Both the position numbers and the translations under genes were made by a program. The notes beneath the pieces were generated by a model. It searched no databases. It was not told the origin of the DNA and worked only from the letters and a program-made list of their open reading frames with translations. Positions 31,938-39,507 of a DNA stretch of 43,278 bases are shown here, piece by piece (within the stretch, counting starts at the first letter, position 1; each line of letters opens with the position of its first letter). The stretch is from a virus. The stretch is taken from positions 1 to 43,278 of the IMG/VR virus record IMGVR_UViG_3300033388_001377. One strand, written 5' to 3'.

Positions 31938-32093
31938 TTAGCTATCACCAAGCTCTCGGTCGAATAACATGCCGTCTTCGTAACTATCATCACATGACCG
32001 GCAGGCCGAGTCGTTTAATCCACTAATTCCGTCATCCCATGGCTTGAAATCTTTGCCACAGAAACAACACTTCACAATCTGTGCTTCTGTCAT
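31938..32093 (-). CDS. Tiny zinc-ribbon protein
   Basis: 51 residues from the ATG at 32093, 8 bases after AGGAG; an ATG at 32099 is too close to it. CCFCG and CRSC about 20 residues apart form a zinc ribbon, with PWDDG between. Acidic C-terminus. Function unknown. Confidence 0.55.
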   Translation of the reverse strand: MTEAQIVKCCFCGKDFKPWDDGISGLNDSACRSCDDSYEDGMLFDRELGDS

Positions 32094-32161
32094 TTCCATT
32101 TCTCCTATCCGTCATCCGTTGTCGTCAGTGTAGCATGTTTTCCGGGGGTTGCAAGGTTGGG

Positions 32162-32851
32162 CTAGTTTCGTCTAGCTTTTAATTCTGCAACTAATTTATC
32201 AATATGTTTCGTGTTGATAAAATGCTCGGGGTGCTGCTTTGATTTGATGTATTTTATCAAATGATCCTCCGTGGTAATATCCTTGCCGACCAAGTTCCAG
32301 CAAAAAGACAACCGATCCGCACTGTGAGCGTCACTATTGCACCATCCTACACGGCCATTCAGGTGAGTATCTAGATCTCCAATCCTGTCATCATGAGAAA
32401 AGAAATCCTGAGCCGAATTGATTCTCTCGTACCCATCAACGTCTTTAATCATATTGGAGTATTTGCTACCGGGGTGGCAAAGAATTGTAGCGAAGAACGT
32501 TTTACTGATCCTCAAGCTATTGAGTAGTTGCTTAGTCAATTTTCCATTTTCAAAAATCTTATTAATTGCAACTTGACCAAACACAAGAACCTCTTGGCCG
32601 CAGTATCCAGCCTCAATCCCCACAATCACCGGAAGTATTTCCTTGGCTTCTTCGCATGCATATTTAAGCAGTCCATAGCTTCTTGTATTCAAAGAGTTCG
32701 CGTCATCACTATACTCGGAACCATAAAAGTGATCAGTGATTACTAATGCACTAAATCCGAGTTCTTTAGCTTTTAGCGCCATTTTGTATGGCGAATTTTT
32801 CCCATCCGAAAAGTAACTGTGTGAATGTAGGTTTATCTTATATTTTCTCAT
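32162..32851 (-). CDS. PHP-domain metal-dependent phosphoesterase
   Basis: 229 residues. The PHP motifs are in order: LHSHSYFSDG (His9, His11, Asp16), ITDH (Asp40, His41), GIEAG (Glu80), CHPG (His126) and NSDAHS (Asp174, His176). All expected metal ligands appear to be present. PHP enzymes hydrolyse phosphoesters, including nucleotides and nucleic acid ends, and serve as polymerase proofreading domains; a stand-alone phage form may act on a nucleotide or as a nuclease. Lies just after the primase-helicase. CAGGAG precedes the ATG. Substrate unknown. Confidence 0.85.
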   Translation of the reverse strand: MRKYKINLHSHSYFSDGKNSPYKMALKAKELGFSALVITDHFYGSEYSDDANSLNTRSYGLLKYACEEAKEILPVIVGIEAGYCGQEVLVFGQVAINKIFENGKLTKQLLNSLRISKTFFATILCHPGSKYSNMIKDVDGYERINSAQDFFSHDDRIGDLDTHLNGRVGWCNSDAHSADRLSFCWNLVGKDITTEDHLIKYIKSKQHPEHFINTKHIDKLVAELKARRN

Positions 32852-32897
32852 CCAATTATCTCCTGTTGTTTATTCCGTCACCCGCGTAGCGAGGGGG

Positions 32898-34592
32898 CTA
32901 GTATTGTGTTGTTCTGGTGTCCTCAGTTATTAGCAAATCGTTGGCATCCAGCGCAATATCCTCCTGATAATATTCGCCGTGTGTATGCTTCATAATCCTC
33001 GCCCATAGCCGCTTGTGTGAATCCTTGTCTTTCCAGATTCCGATCAAAGTCTGTGATGAGTTCTCGATTGAGCCTGAGTTCTTGGCAGAGAACGGAGACG
33101 GACACTCGAACATTCCGTTTTCCTTATCCATCGGCCTTGATACTTGCGTTGTCAGAACTCCGAACTTATCAGATGCTCCAATATACGCCTTGAACTCCTC
33201 GACGTTATTCGATGTCGCCTCGTACTTGCTACCGTTGCCGGACATAAGCCCGATGTAATCAACCGCTACACCGTGGATTTTTTGCCCGGTCACAAGCTCG
33301 ATCAATTCAACGCGCTCCTTGATCCTCTCGACCGTTAAGTTGGTGATCTTCTGAATGAATACATTGTCAACGCAAACGTCTTTCAGCGTCATTCCCATCT
33401 CAAGACGTTTTTCCAGCGCCGTAACAGACATATTGTTTTCCATCGCGGCATATCTGACTGCAAGCGTGTCCTGTGAAAGCTCAAGATCGAAAACCGCAAA
33501 GTTCAGCCGTTTGATATGAAACGGAAGGTTGTGCAGGATCCGTGTCTTCCCGGTCGAGGTGTTCGCCATCAAAACGATCAGGTCACCCTCTTTGACGTTT
33601 ATATTCATACTCGGCAACCAGTCAGACATATTGAAAATATTGGTGCTAATCCCTGCCCGCGCCCTTCTCTTGATGTCGGCCCAAGTATCTGACGGCCTGC
33701 CAAGGATCTCCTGCTTAACTCCTCGCGGTAAAACCTCAGACTCCGAAAGCGATTCCATTATGAAGTCAATGGTTTCATCGATTCCATTTATCTGCACGTA
33801 GTCGGCTATGTCATGCCCTTTGAATTCTGGATTTTCAGCGATAAACTCATCCGGCATCTGAATAATCACAACGCTTTCAACGATTCCGCGCATATCTGCC
33901 AACACTGCATTTCGCCACTTTTCGCCCTGCTCGTCAGCATCCGGCATTATCACGACCTTCTGGTTGGATAACAGCTTTGCATAGCTTGAATCCCAGTTTC
34001 CTGAGCCTAGAGGGTTGGTTGTGCCTATGTATCCGCACTCTGTTAGCGCGTCAGCGGCCTTCTCGCCTTCGCAAAGGAAAATATAGTCCTCTAGGTTGCC
34101 TTTGATCTTATCGAGGTTGTATAGTGTCCTAACGGCCTTGGGTAGCGTGTGGCTTCCGTTGCATTCCTGAAAGCAATCTTTCTTGCCGTCAGCGTAATCA
34201 ATCCGCAGAACCTTGTACAATTCCTTGCCAGCCTCCGACCGGTAAATGTATTCGGTGCGCTTTACGACCGCGGCCTTTTGCTTCTTAACCGGCTTTGGCT
34301 TTGGTTTGCGGGCCGGTTCTGCCGGTTCGGAAAGATTAAACAGGTCCATTATCTTCAGGCGGCCCGCTGAATTATCAATCTTGTCCATCTTCTCAACGAA
34401 TGTGAAAATGTCACCGCCTCCGCAATCACCTGAAAAACACTTCCAAGCCTGATCGTCGTTTGTGACATGGAAGCCCTTTTTGTTGTCGCCGCCGTGAATC
34501 GGGCAGCAGGCGTGTCCTTTGATTACCTCAACCGAGTAGGCGCCCAAAAGATCCGTCATTCCAACGCGTTGCTTTATTTCTGCGTAGTCCAT
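32898..34592 (-). CDS. Primase-helicase, T7 gp4-like
   Basis: 564 residues. CHC2-type zinc site with Cys30, His33, Cys52 and Cys57. TOPRIM motifs LCEGEKAADAL (about 173-183) and MPDADEQG (216-223). A Lys/Pro-rich linker near 95-112. RecA-type helicase with Walker A ANTSTGKT (343-350) and a Walker B-like GVAVDYIGLM (441-450). It should lay RNA primers and unwind DNA at the phage fork. With no phage DNA polymerase visible, host polymerase must be assumed. AGGGG precedes the ATG. Confidence 0.92.
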   Translation of the reverse strand: MDYAEIKQRVGMTDLLGAYSVEVIKGHACCPIHGGDNKKGFHVTNDDQAWKCFSGDCGGGDIFTFVEKMDKIDNSAGRLKIMDLFNLSEPAEPARKPKPKPVKKQKAAVVKRTEYIYRSEAGKELYKVLRIDYADGKKDCFQECNGSHTLPKAVRTLYNLDKIKGNLEDYIFLCEGEKAADALTECGYIGTTNPLGSGNWDSSYAKLLSNQKVVIMPDADEQGEKWRNAVLADMRGIVESVVIIQMPDEFIAENPEFKGHDIADYVQINGIDETIDFIMESLSESEVLPRGVKQEILGRPSDTWADIKRRARAGISTNIFNMSDWLPSMNINVKEGDLIVLMANTSTGKTRILHNLPFHIKRLNFAVFDLELSQDTLAVRYAAMENNMSVTALEKRLEMGMTLKDVCVDNVFIQKITNLTVERIKERVELIELVTGQKIHGVAVDYIGLMSGNGSKYEATSNNVEEFKAYIGASDKFGVLTTQVSRPMDKENGMFECPSPFSAKNSGSIENSSQTLIGIWKDKDSHKRLWARIMKHTHGEYYQEDIALDANDLLITEDTRTTQY

Positions 34593-34594
34593 GA

Positions 34595-35254
34595 TTAAAA
34601 TCCCCTGAATGTGCTTGGTTGTGGCTTAGATGCCCCGATGGATGAATTGCCTTTCTCCCAATTCCGAACAGCGGCCATCCAATCCTTCATTTTGTTTTTC
34701 CCAACCATCCAACCTTTCGAGGCGTAGAAGTCGCAAAACTTTTCAGCTTCACTTTTTGGGTTGCTGAACTTTCCGCGAGAAGTCATGTAAGCAGAAACTT
34801 CGTCGCTAGCCGGAGGCGTAAATTTACTATTCATTTCCTCTTCCTTTCCCTTCCCTTCCTTTCCTTTCCGTTCAAGCAGATCGGAACCATGTGGTTTTTC
34901 AACATCAGAACCAGATGGTTTTTTAGTGCCGTCTTTCTTGGGCCTTCCGCCTTTTTTGCCAGCTTCTCTTTTTGCACGAACCTCTATTTCTTTCGCGCAA
35001 GGGTACGACCAAACAACCACGGCGTCGTTGTCAAAAACCCACAAGTCACAGTGGTCGTGTACCTCTGATTTACTAACGCCGACGAGTTGCATCCATTTGC
35101 GGTCGCCCCAAGATGCGCAGTCTGTAATTATTCCCCCGTTTTCCTGATCCGCGCAATAGGCCATCAGATTTAACCATGTTGCCCTTTGAATCGGATCTGA
35201 GCCTAGATACTCATTCGATCTAAGCGTTGAGAGCTCGATGTTTAACCAGTTCAT
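34595..35254 (-). CDS. Replication initiator / helicase-loader-type protein
   Basis: 219 residues from the ATG at 35254, an ATGA overlap with the HNH gene. The N-terminal domain (MNWLNIELSTLRSNEYLGSD...) resembles phage replisome organisers of winged-helix type. A basic Lys/Gly linker (KKGGRPKKDGTKK ... ERKGKEGKGKEEE) joins it to a C-terminal WMVGKNKMKDWMAAVRNWEKG segment, which is typical of DnaT or O-like loader ends. Placed directly before the primase-helicase. The family call is moderate. Confidence 0.7.
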   Translation of the reverse strand: MNWLNIELSTLRSNEYLGSDPIQRATWLNLMAYCADQENGGIITDCASWGDRKWMQLVGVSKSEVHDHCDLWVFDNDAVVVWSYPCAKEIEVRAKREAGKKGGRPKKDGTKKPSGSDVEKPHGSDLLERKGKEGKGKEEEMNSKFTPPASDEVSAYMTSRGKFSNPKSEAEKFCDFYASKGWMVGKNKMKDWMAAVRNWEKGNSSIGASKPQPSTFRGF

Positions 35255-35673
35255 AGCTCGGCCCCATCCATTACATGACCCGCCGCGATGCAACTTCTTG
35301 CGTACATCTTTGATTCCATCAATCCGAGTTCTGCCATGAATTTAAGCACCGCTTCGGCGTCCCTGTACTCTGCCCGCTCATTTGCGAGTCCATAGCACCA
35401 ATTCCTTCCAAGCTCTGCCAGATGCTTATTAAGCTCATTCTTGATGGCGTGGAATTCGTTGTGACAATTACTGCAAAGCGTGAATAGTTCCTGATCCGAA
35501 TATTCCCAGATCTCCTTATCAACGCGGTAGATTAGGTGGTGAACTTCGAGGTCGTTATTTAGTCCGCACCGTTTGCATTTATAGCCATCGATCTCAAGGA
35601 TCTCTATACGGCGCTCTTTCCATCGTGGATCATCGTATACGCTATTGCGACGCGTTTTTTTATACGTAGACAT
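35251..35673 (-). CDS. HNH endonuclease
   Basis: 140 residues. Zinc-knuckle CKRCG, then VHHLIYR (the first His pair of the HNH motif) and LCSNCHNEFH complete a classic HNH with structural zinc. The C-terminal third is helical. It starts a transcription unit behind a long structured leader, with CAGGAGG before the ATG, and is coupled to the next gene. It could be a homing-type nuclease or a replication/recombination nuclease. No intron signature is evident. Confidence 0.85.
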   Translation of the reverse strand: MSTYKKTRRNSVYDDPRWKERRIEILEIDGYKCKRCGLNNDLEVHHLIYRVDKEIWEYSDQELFTLCSNCHNEFHAIKNELNKHLAELGRNWCYGLANERAEYRDAEAVLKFMAELGLMESKMYARSCIAAGHVMDGAEL

Positions 35674-35832
35674 ATTGCCTCCTGTTTTTACGAGCGGAAG
35701 CCTTGAAGGAGTCTCGCCCTAGCTTTTATCCCTAGCTTTATGAAAAGAAATAGTGGCACGTCCCGCTAGGGTATGGACTATCCCCTTGATCGTTGTCGAC
35801 GCGATCTCGGTTAAGCCACCTTTCAATGTACA
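35674..35832 (-). promoter_or_regulatory. Structured leader of the replication genes, riboswitch- or attenuator-like
   Basis: About 160 bases of leader carry a three-stem arrangement: P1 GTGGC/GCCAC (35815-35819 with 35753-35757), P2 GATCG/CGATC (35802-35806 with 35788-35792) and a CCC/GGG hairpin (35762-35771). CCCTAGC (35771-35765) could instead pair with either of two downstream GCTAGGG copies (near 35736-35730 and 35723-35717). Those pairings would break the third hairpin, so two alternative folds exist. No known riboswitch class is recognised. Confidence 0.45.
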
Positions 35833-35861
35833 AACCTACGCCTGAAGCGGCGGAAGGTCAA
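35833..35861 (-). promoter_or_regulatory. Sigma70-like promoter for the replication genes
   Basis: TTGACC (35861-35856), 17-base spacer, TAGGTT (35838-35833) on the minus strand, just downstream of the stop of the preceding gene. It shares TTGACC with the promoter at 29243-29270. Confidence 0.6.
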
Positions 35862-35874
35862 GGGTCAAAGCCGG

Positions 35875-36057
35875 TTAAATGCCCCAAATCCACAGAATCA
35901 ATCCGGCCACTGTCACGGTAAAGGCTGCAATAACCATTATGCCCGCTATTACCTGTTGGTGATCATTGAGCATATTGCAGTCGTGATCAGCCTTTGCAAA
36001 TATCACCATGGCAATTAGCAACACAAGCCCTGTTTTAATCACATTCAATCCAATCAT
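35875..36057 (-). CDS. Small membrane protein
   Basis: 60 residues from the ATG at 36057, sharing a base with the upstream stop (TGATG). Two hydrophobic spans (about residues 5-21 and 36-58) with a polar HDCNMLNDHQ link. The preceding gene is also a membrane protein and the two are coupled, so they may act together. No family recognised. Confidence 0.6.
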   Translation of the reverse strand: MIGLNVIKTGLVLLIAMVIFAKADHDCNMLNDHQQVIAGIMVIAAFTVTVAGLILWIWGI

Positions 36058-36248
36058 CAACCCTCTCCCTTTTCTGGCCCATCCTGAGCCCCTAGTGTTT
36101 TGATATCTTCTGGTGGTTCGTTTTCAAATGCGAGCGCCATGACCGCTAGAAGATATGAAGCCGCAAGCATAGACGCATCTCCTCCGAATACAAAATTAAG
36201 CAAGCCGCCAACGGAACCGGCGCATAGACACCATTTATCAATTTTCAT
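36057..36248 (-). CDS. Small membrane protein
   Basis: 63 residues: a hydrophobic region (about residues 7-42, one or two spans) with Gly-rich turns and an acidic C-terminal tail. Overlaps the previous gene by ATGA. Function unknown. Confidence 0.6.
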   Translation of the reverse strand: MKIDKWCLCAGSVGGLLNFVFGGDASMLAASYLLAVMALAFENEPPEDIKTLGAQDGPEKGEG

Positions 36249-36673
36249 TTCGTGGCCTCCTCAAGTGCTTTTCGGGCCTTGTTTCCGCTGGTGTATTTAA
36301 ACCCCAGCGATGTCGGCATTGATTCAAGGTCTCTGAGTACAGCCTCAAGCGCCTCAACCAGCGCGTGGTGGTTGTTCGCGGCCCGCCTTTTCCGATTGCC
36401 AGCTTCACGTAAAAGCATTTGATGCCAATGACCAGCCTTGCTTGAGCGCAACTTTAATTTCCTGAACTCGTCTGAGTTCGTGTGGAACCCTTTGCTTGGT
36501 GCGTTTGTCACTGCATCCTTGAACTCTATAACTATCAGATTGGCTCTATTTATCTCGACGCACAATTCGTCATCCGTCAAATCCTCTTTCTTAAATTTTC
36601 CCATCTCTTTCTCCTCTCGTTCGGTTCGTTCGGTTTCTGCCTTGCTGATCCAGCGGTATGAAGGATCAGACAT
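36245..36673 (-). CDS. Helical protein of unknown function
   Basis: 142 residues from the ATG at 36673 (TAATG overlap with the upstream stop). An internal ATG at 36604 has an excellent GAGGAG site and would give 119 residues (MGKFKKEDLTDDEL...), so two starts may be used. Charged, helical, with a basic NRKRRAANNHH segment and a C-terminal helix ending in KALEEATK. No family match. Confidence 0.6.
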   Translation of the reverse strand: MSDPSYRWISKAETERTEREEKEMGKFKKEDLTDDELCVEINRANLIVIEFKDAVTNAPSKGFHTNSDEFRKLKLRSSKAGHWHQMLLREAGNRKRRAANNHHALVEALEAVLRDLESMPTSLGFKYTSGNKARKALEEATK

Positions 36674-36882
36674 TAAGCGCCAAGGCTGTAAACTGCGATT
36701 TTAATATCGAATCCGTCTGGCTCCATGTGGAAAACGAGATTCGACTTGATCGTATGCCCCATGCGCCTCAGATCTCCGATCCTCGCCGGTAGCCGCTTGA
36801 TGCCGTACTTATCTTTTGCCTCGGACGTGTTTATCGAGCCGTGGCGCTCTAGGTGCTGTACTACTTTCTGGTTCTGGTTCAT
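36673..36882 (-). CDS. Winged helix-turn-helix protein (HTH_39-like)
   Basis: 69 residues. VVQHLERHGSINTSEAKDKYG and RLPARIGDLRRMGHTIKSN match the small helix-turn-helix family in which an initial helix is followed by a recognition helix and a beta wing. It is the best candidate DNA-binding regulator in the window, although members also occur in phage early regions without known targets. GGAG precedes the ATG. Confidence 0.75.
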   Translation of the reverse strand: MNQNQKVVQHLERHGSINTSEAKDKYGIKRLPARIGDLRRMGHTIKSNLVFHMEPDGFDIKIAVYSLGA

Positions 36883-36912
36883 TTCATGCTCCGTTTTCGT
36901 TGTGTAACTAAA

Positions 36913-37314
36913 TTACATAGCTGGTTGTGTTACGAGAACCAAGGCCCGCTCTGGATAAACAGCCACCGTATCGGCAAACCGTTCCACGATCTTGATACGC
37001 GCCGCCTCGATCATATCAAAGGCCGTTTGCTTATAGCGCCCCTCGTAATCGGACAGGATGGCGTTTAAAAGCTGTTTGTTGTCGACTCCGGCACATATGC
37101 GGTTTGTCCAGTACCGGTCAGCCCTGCCGCAGTTCTTGCGCATTTTACGCATACGAAGAGCCGCCTTTGATGGTTCGTCTTCCTCTTCGCGCTCTTGGAT
37201 GTCAACGAGTTTGCTGGCCTCTTCAAGAAATTCGTTGTTAAGGCGCGTGTATTCCTTTCCTGCGGCATCGCGGCGAATGCGTAACTCCTGAAGCTCTGCG
37301 CTGGTCATTGGCAT
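36913..37314 (-). CDS. Charged helical protein of unknown function
   Basis: 133 residues. Long charged helices with EEASKLVDIQEREEEDEPSK, a basic RMRKMRKNCGRADRYW segment, and a C-terminal IKIVERFADTVAVYPERALVLV. The ATG follows the upstream stop with overlap. No motif or family is recognised. Confidence 0.6.
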   Translation of the reverse strand: MPMTSAELQELRIRRDAAGKEYTRLNNEFLEEASKLVDIQEREEEDEPSKAALRMRKMRKNCGRADRYWTNRICAGVDNKQLLNAILSDYEGRYKQTAFDMIEAARIKIVERFADTVAVYPERALVLVTQPAM

Positions 37315-37695
37315 TTACCCGGCCTCATCAAATATGTTGCCGATCACTTTGAGCGATTCGACCTCTGAAAGATTGTCAATGTATGTTCCGTCTAACTCCG
37401 CAACAACAAATGCAAAGCGAGATTTACACCATGCAATGACCATTCCGCCGCCCTCGTCATCTGGATCATCGAGAATGTCGCCTTCGTATTTGCCTTCCGA
37501 TCCGGTGAACTCGCAGACCGTGGCGGGGTCTACGTCAATGAACCCAATAACAATAAGGGCATCCTCCTTGTCTTTCTCCGTGCAAAGAAACGCGTTGGTA
37601 GGAACTATTACGGCCTCATTCTCTGTACTGATAAGATCACCAAACACCCACTCGCCTGTATCAATCCGTTTCGCTTTATATTTATGCTCTCTCAT
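37315..37695 (-). CDS. YopX-family protein
   Basis: 126 residues from the ATG at 37695 (TGATG overlap); a TTG one codon upstream is unlikely. HKYKAKRIDTGEWVFGDLI at the start, CEFTGSEGKYEGDILDD in the middle and IGNIFDE at the end match the YopX pattern. YopX proteins are common in phage early regions and their role is not known. Confidence 0.8.
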   Translation of the reverse strand: MREHKYKAKRIDTGEWVFGDLISTENEAVIVPTNAFLCTEKDKEDALIVIGFIDVDPATVCEFTGSEGKYEGDILDDPDDEGGGMVIAWCKSRFAFVVAELDGTYIDNLSEVESLKVIGNIFDEAG

Positions 37696-37856
37696 CAATC
37701 TTCCTCCGTGATCTCTTTTTTAAGCGCGTTTTGTGCATTGCGTCCCATCTCGGCGTAGAGGGCGTGCATCTCGCCTATCAAACGTCCTCGCTCTCTTTCG
37801 TTTTCAAGCAATAAAACGTCCAGCCGTGCCAGTTTGGTTTTATCGTCTGCGCTCAT
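37695..37856 (-). CDS. Small coiled-coil protein
   Basis: 53 residues from the ATG at 37856 (TAATG overlap), with AGGTGG upstream. A single charged helix (LARLDVLLLENERERGRLIGEMHALYAEM), probably coiled coil. Function unknown. Confidence 0.55.
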   Translation of the reverse strand: MSADDKTKLARLDVLLLENERERGRLIGEMHALYAEMGRNAQNALKKEITEED

Positions 37857-38023
37857 TATAAATCCACCTTTCCGCAGTCCATGCATTCAAAGTACTTCCG
37901 CGGGCCTTCGTATTGCTCCCATACTTCTCCGCCGCACCCCTTGCAAGGGGCATCTAACACGACAGGCTCGCAATCGTTATCGCACCCGACGCGCCCGCAG
38001 TTGAAACAGTATGTGCGCCCCAT
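37856..38023 (-). CDS. Zinc-ribbon protein
   Basis: 55 residues from the ATG at 38023 (TAATG overlap). Six to eight cysteines: CFNCG, CDNDC, CKGCG and CMDCG, enough for two zinc sites. Unusually metal-rich for its length. The longer upstream frame overlaps another gene. Function unknown. Confidence 0.6.
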   Translation of the reverse strand: MGRTYCFNCGRVGCDNDCEPVVLDAPCKGCGGEVWEQYEGPRKYFECMDCGKVDL

Positions 38024-38304
38024 TATTCCGCCTCCCGTGGATTGTCGCGGATGAATTCCAACAGGTTGATGATCTCGGAGAGGGTGAGCATTGATCCGGA
38101 TGGCGCGTATTTGTCCCATTCCATAATCAGGCAAGCGCTGTATGCCTTCCCCTCATTATGGAACCATACCGTAACGCACGGATGCCCGCCCGCATTGGTT
38201 TCGAATTGCGCATTTGCATCGAAGTCATTCCCGAAGCAGATCCCCGCAATCTTTCCGACCTTCTCGGCGTCCGTCATTTTTTCAAGTGTGCTTTTATCGG
38301 TCAT
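38023..38304 (-). CDS. Small soluble protein of unknown function
   Basis: 93 residues, alpha/beta with a strand-rich middle (GHPCVTVWFHNEGKAYSACLIMEW) and a closing helix (LSEIINLLEFIRDN). AAAAGGAG precedes the ATG. No family match. Confidence 0.6.
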   Translation of the reverse strand: MTDKSTLEKMTDAEKVGKIAGICFGNDFDANAQFETNAGGHPCVTVWFHNEGKAYSACLIMEWDKYAPSGSMLTLSEIINLLEFIRDNPREAE

Positions 38305-38343
38305 TCGATTTCTCCTTTTGTGCGGTTTGGTAGGTGGTGGTTA

Positions 38344-38547
38344 TTAATAAAGCTCTTTTTCGTATTTCTCGTGACAGTGCGGGCACTCAATTTCAAGGAA
38401 TACAGAAACCGAATCGTAGTATCCGTGCACAAGATCCGTATCGAGTTCGACAAGAGACGCCTTCCCGCACTTGCATTCGAGTCGGGTTGAGATTGTGACA
38501 TCAACAACTGCGCAACCATTTTTTGATACAAATTCAAATTTCTTCAT
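38344..38547 (-). CDS. Zinc-ribbon protein
   Basis: 67 residues. CKCG and CPHCH, about 30 residues apart, form a zinc ribbon on two beta strands, as in many small RNA polymerase- or DNA-interacting ribbons. CGGAG precedes the ATG. An overlapping 78-residue frame (38301-38537) lacks these features and was discarded. Confidence 0.6.
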   Translation of the reverse strand: MKKFEFVSKNGCAVVDVTISTRLECKCGKASLVELDTDLVHGYYDSVSVFLEIECPHCHEKYEKELY

Positions 38548-38557
38548 CCATTTTCTC

Positions 38558-38592
38558 CGTTAGCGTTTGTGTTCGTTTCTTTCGATGTGGCT
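38558..38592. repeat. Repeat B, copy 1
   Basis: CCGTTAGCGTTTGTGTTCGT followed by TTCTTTCGATGTGGCT. It lies in the leader of 38344-38547 and overlaps the stop of 38591-39052. Copy 2 is at 39075-39111. Confidence 0.7.
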
Positions 38593-39052
38593 ACTTTGTG
38601 GCATCAAGCGAGCGAGAAAGCATCTGCCGGATCTCGGAAAGGTCAGCCTGCGCCTTTTCAGTTGCCGCTTTTGCTTCCTTGATCCCCTTGGCTGATTCTT
38701 CGTTTGCGAATCTTAACTCAACTTTCGCAAGTCCGATTCTTTCGCACAGACCTTTTAGCTCGTCTTTCTTCGCCTGTATTTCCTCGCTGATGCGGGCGGT
38801 CGGGGCGTACAAGAAAACATCAGCGGCAAGAACAACGGTGTCTTCTGCCTCGTACTCGCATTCAACATCGATCTCGCTGTGATATCCACCGGCTCCGCTC
38901 GCAATCATCGACTCTACGAGAAACTGCGGCGTAACAATAAGCTTTTCTGGTCCGTCGCTTTCGGGGAATAATTCTCTTACCAAAAGAGATTCCCCGAGAT
39001 GGTTGCAAAGTGTATCGCCGATTTTGATTTCGTATCCGTCTCTAGTGTTCAT
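38591..39052 (-). CDS. First gene of the leftward replication operon, coiled-coil C-terminus
   Basis: 153 residues from the ATG at 39052 (MNTRDGYEIKIGDTLCNH). The N-terminal half is a small beta domain; the C-terminal half (about 80-150) is a charged coiled coil. GGGAGACAGAGG precedes the ATG. Repeat B flanks the gene on both sides. No family recognised; its place just behind the promoter is compatible with an early regulatory role. Confidence 0.6.
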   Translation of the reverse strand: MNTRDGYEIKIGDTLCNHLGESLLVRELFPESDGPEKLIVTPQFLVESMIASGAGGYHSEIDVECEYEAEDTVVLAADVFLYAPTARISEEIQAKKDELKGLCERIGLAKVELRFANEESAKGIKEAKAATEKAQADLSEIRQMLSRSLDATK

Positions 39053-39074
39053 GCCTCTGTCTCCCGTTTGTGTT

Positions 39075-39111
39075 CCGTTAGTGTTTTTGTTTCGTTTCTT
39101 TCGATGGCTGG
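39075..39111. repeat. Repeat B, copy 2
   Basis: CCGTTAGTGTTTTTGTTTCG followed by TTTCTTTCGATGGCTGG. It matches copy 1 over about 35 bases with a few substitutions and single-base indels. Both copies lie directly upstream of a minus-strand gene. Confidence 0.7.
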
Positions 39112-39140
39112 AATTTCGCAAATCGGGAGGGGGATGGCAA
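39112..39140 (-). promoter_or_regulatory. Leftward promoter candidate
   Basis: TTGCCA (39140-39135), 17 bases, GAAATT (39117-39112) on the minus strand, 60 bases before the ATG of 38591-39052. The -10 is weak; an A/T-rich upstream block (39141-39180) may help. Confidence 0.4.
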
Positions 39141-39176
39141 GTTTTATTTTAATGAAATATTATTTTAATTTAGTTA

Positions 39177-39205
39177 TTTACACGGCGGTTTGCCTGTGGC
39201 TTAAT
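39177..39205 (+). promoter_or_regulatory. Rightward promoter for the recombination operon
   Basis: TTTACA (39177-39182), 17 bases, CTTAAT (39200-39205), with a long A/T-rich tract (39141-39180, TTATTTTAAT twice) upstream that could act as an UP element. 32 bases before the first gene. Confidence 0.5.
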
Positions 39206-39237
39206 GGCTCTACTTTCAATAAACAAAGGAGCAACAA

Positions 39238-39507
39238 ATGAAGAAAATCATGTGTATTGATTGCAATAAGCCGGTTGATGTTGAGTTATACAGCAACACT
39301 GGTGCGGATGACTTATACGTATGCACTATATGCGGTCAGTTCTGCTACGAGGCCGACGATCTGAAGCGGGTAGCAACGACACTTCCTCGGTACGAATGGG
39401 AGGCGTTGGTTCGCCAAGCAAAGCGGGAAGGATCGGAGCGGGAACCATATTACGCATCAGTTCTTTCAAAGCGGGCAAAGCAGATTATTAAAAAGGAGTC
39501 GAAATAA
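39238..39507 (+). CDS. Zinc-ribbon protein, first gene of the recombination operon
   Basis: 89 residues. CIDCN at the start and CTICG with a following Cys near residue 30 form a zinc ribbon; the C-terminal half is a basic helix (LVRQAKREGSEREPYY...KRAKQIIKK). AAAGGAG precedes the ATG. Function unknown. Confidence 0.6.
   Translation: MKKIMCIDCNKPVDVELYSNTGADDLYVCTICGQFCYEADDLKRVATTLPRYEWEALVRQAKREGSEREPYYASVLSKRAKQIIKKESK

Noticed and set aside
28633-32042. Shared 15-base sequence TCCGTCATCCCATGG in two small genes encoding PWDDG
   Set aside because: A 15-base match is expected a few times by chance in a window of this size, and the two proteins differ otherwise.
35251-35673. HNH gene as part of a group I intron or homing element
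   Set aside because: The gene is coupled by ATGA to the next gene and interrupts no coding sequence; no intron core could be recognised in the leader.
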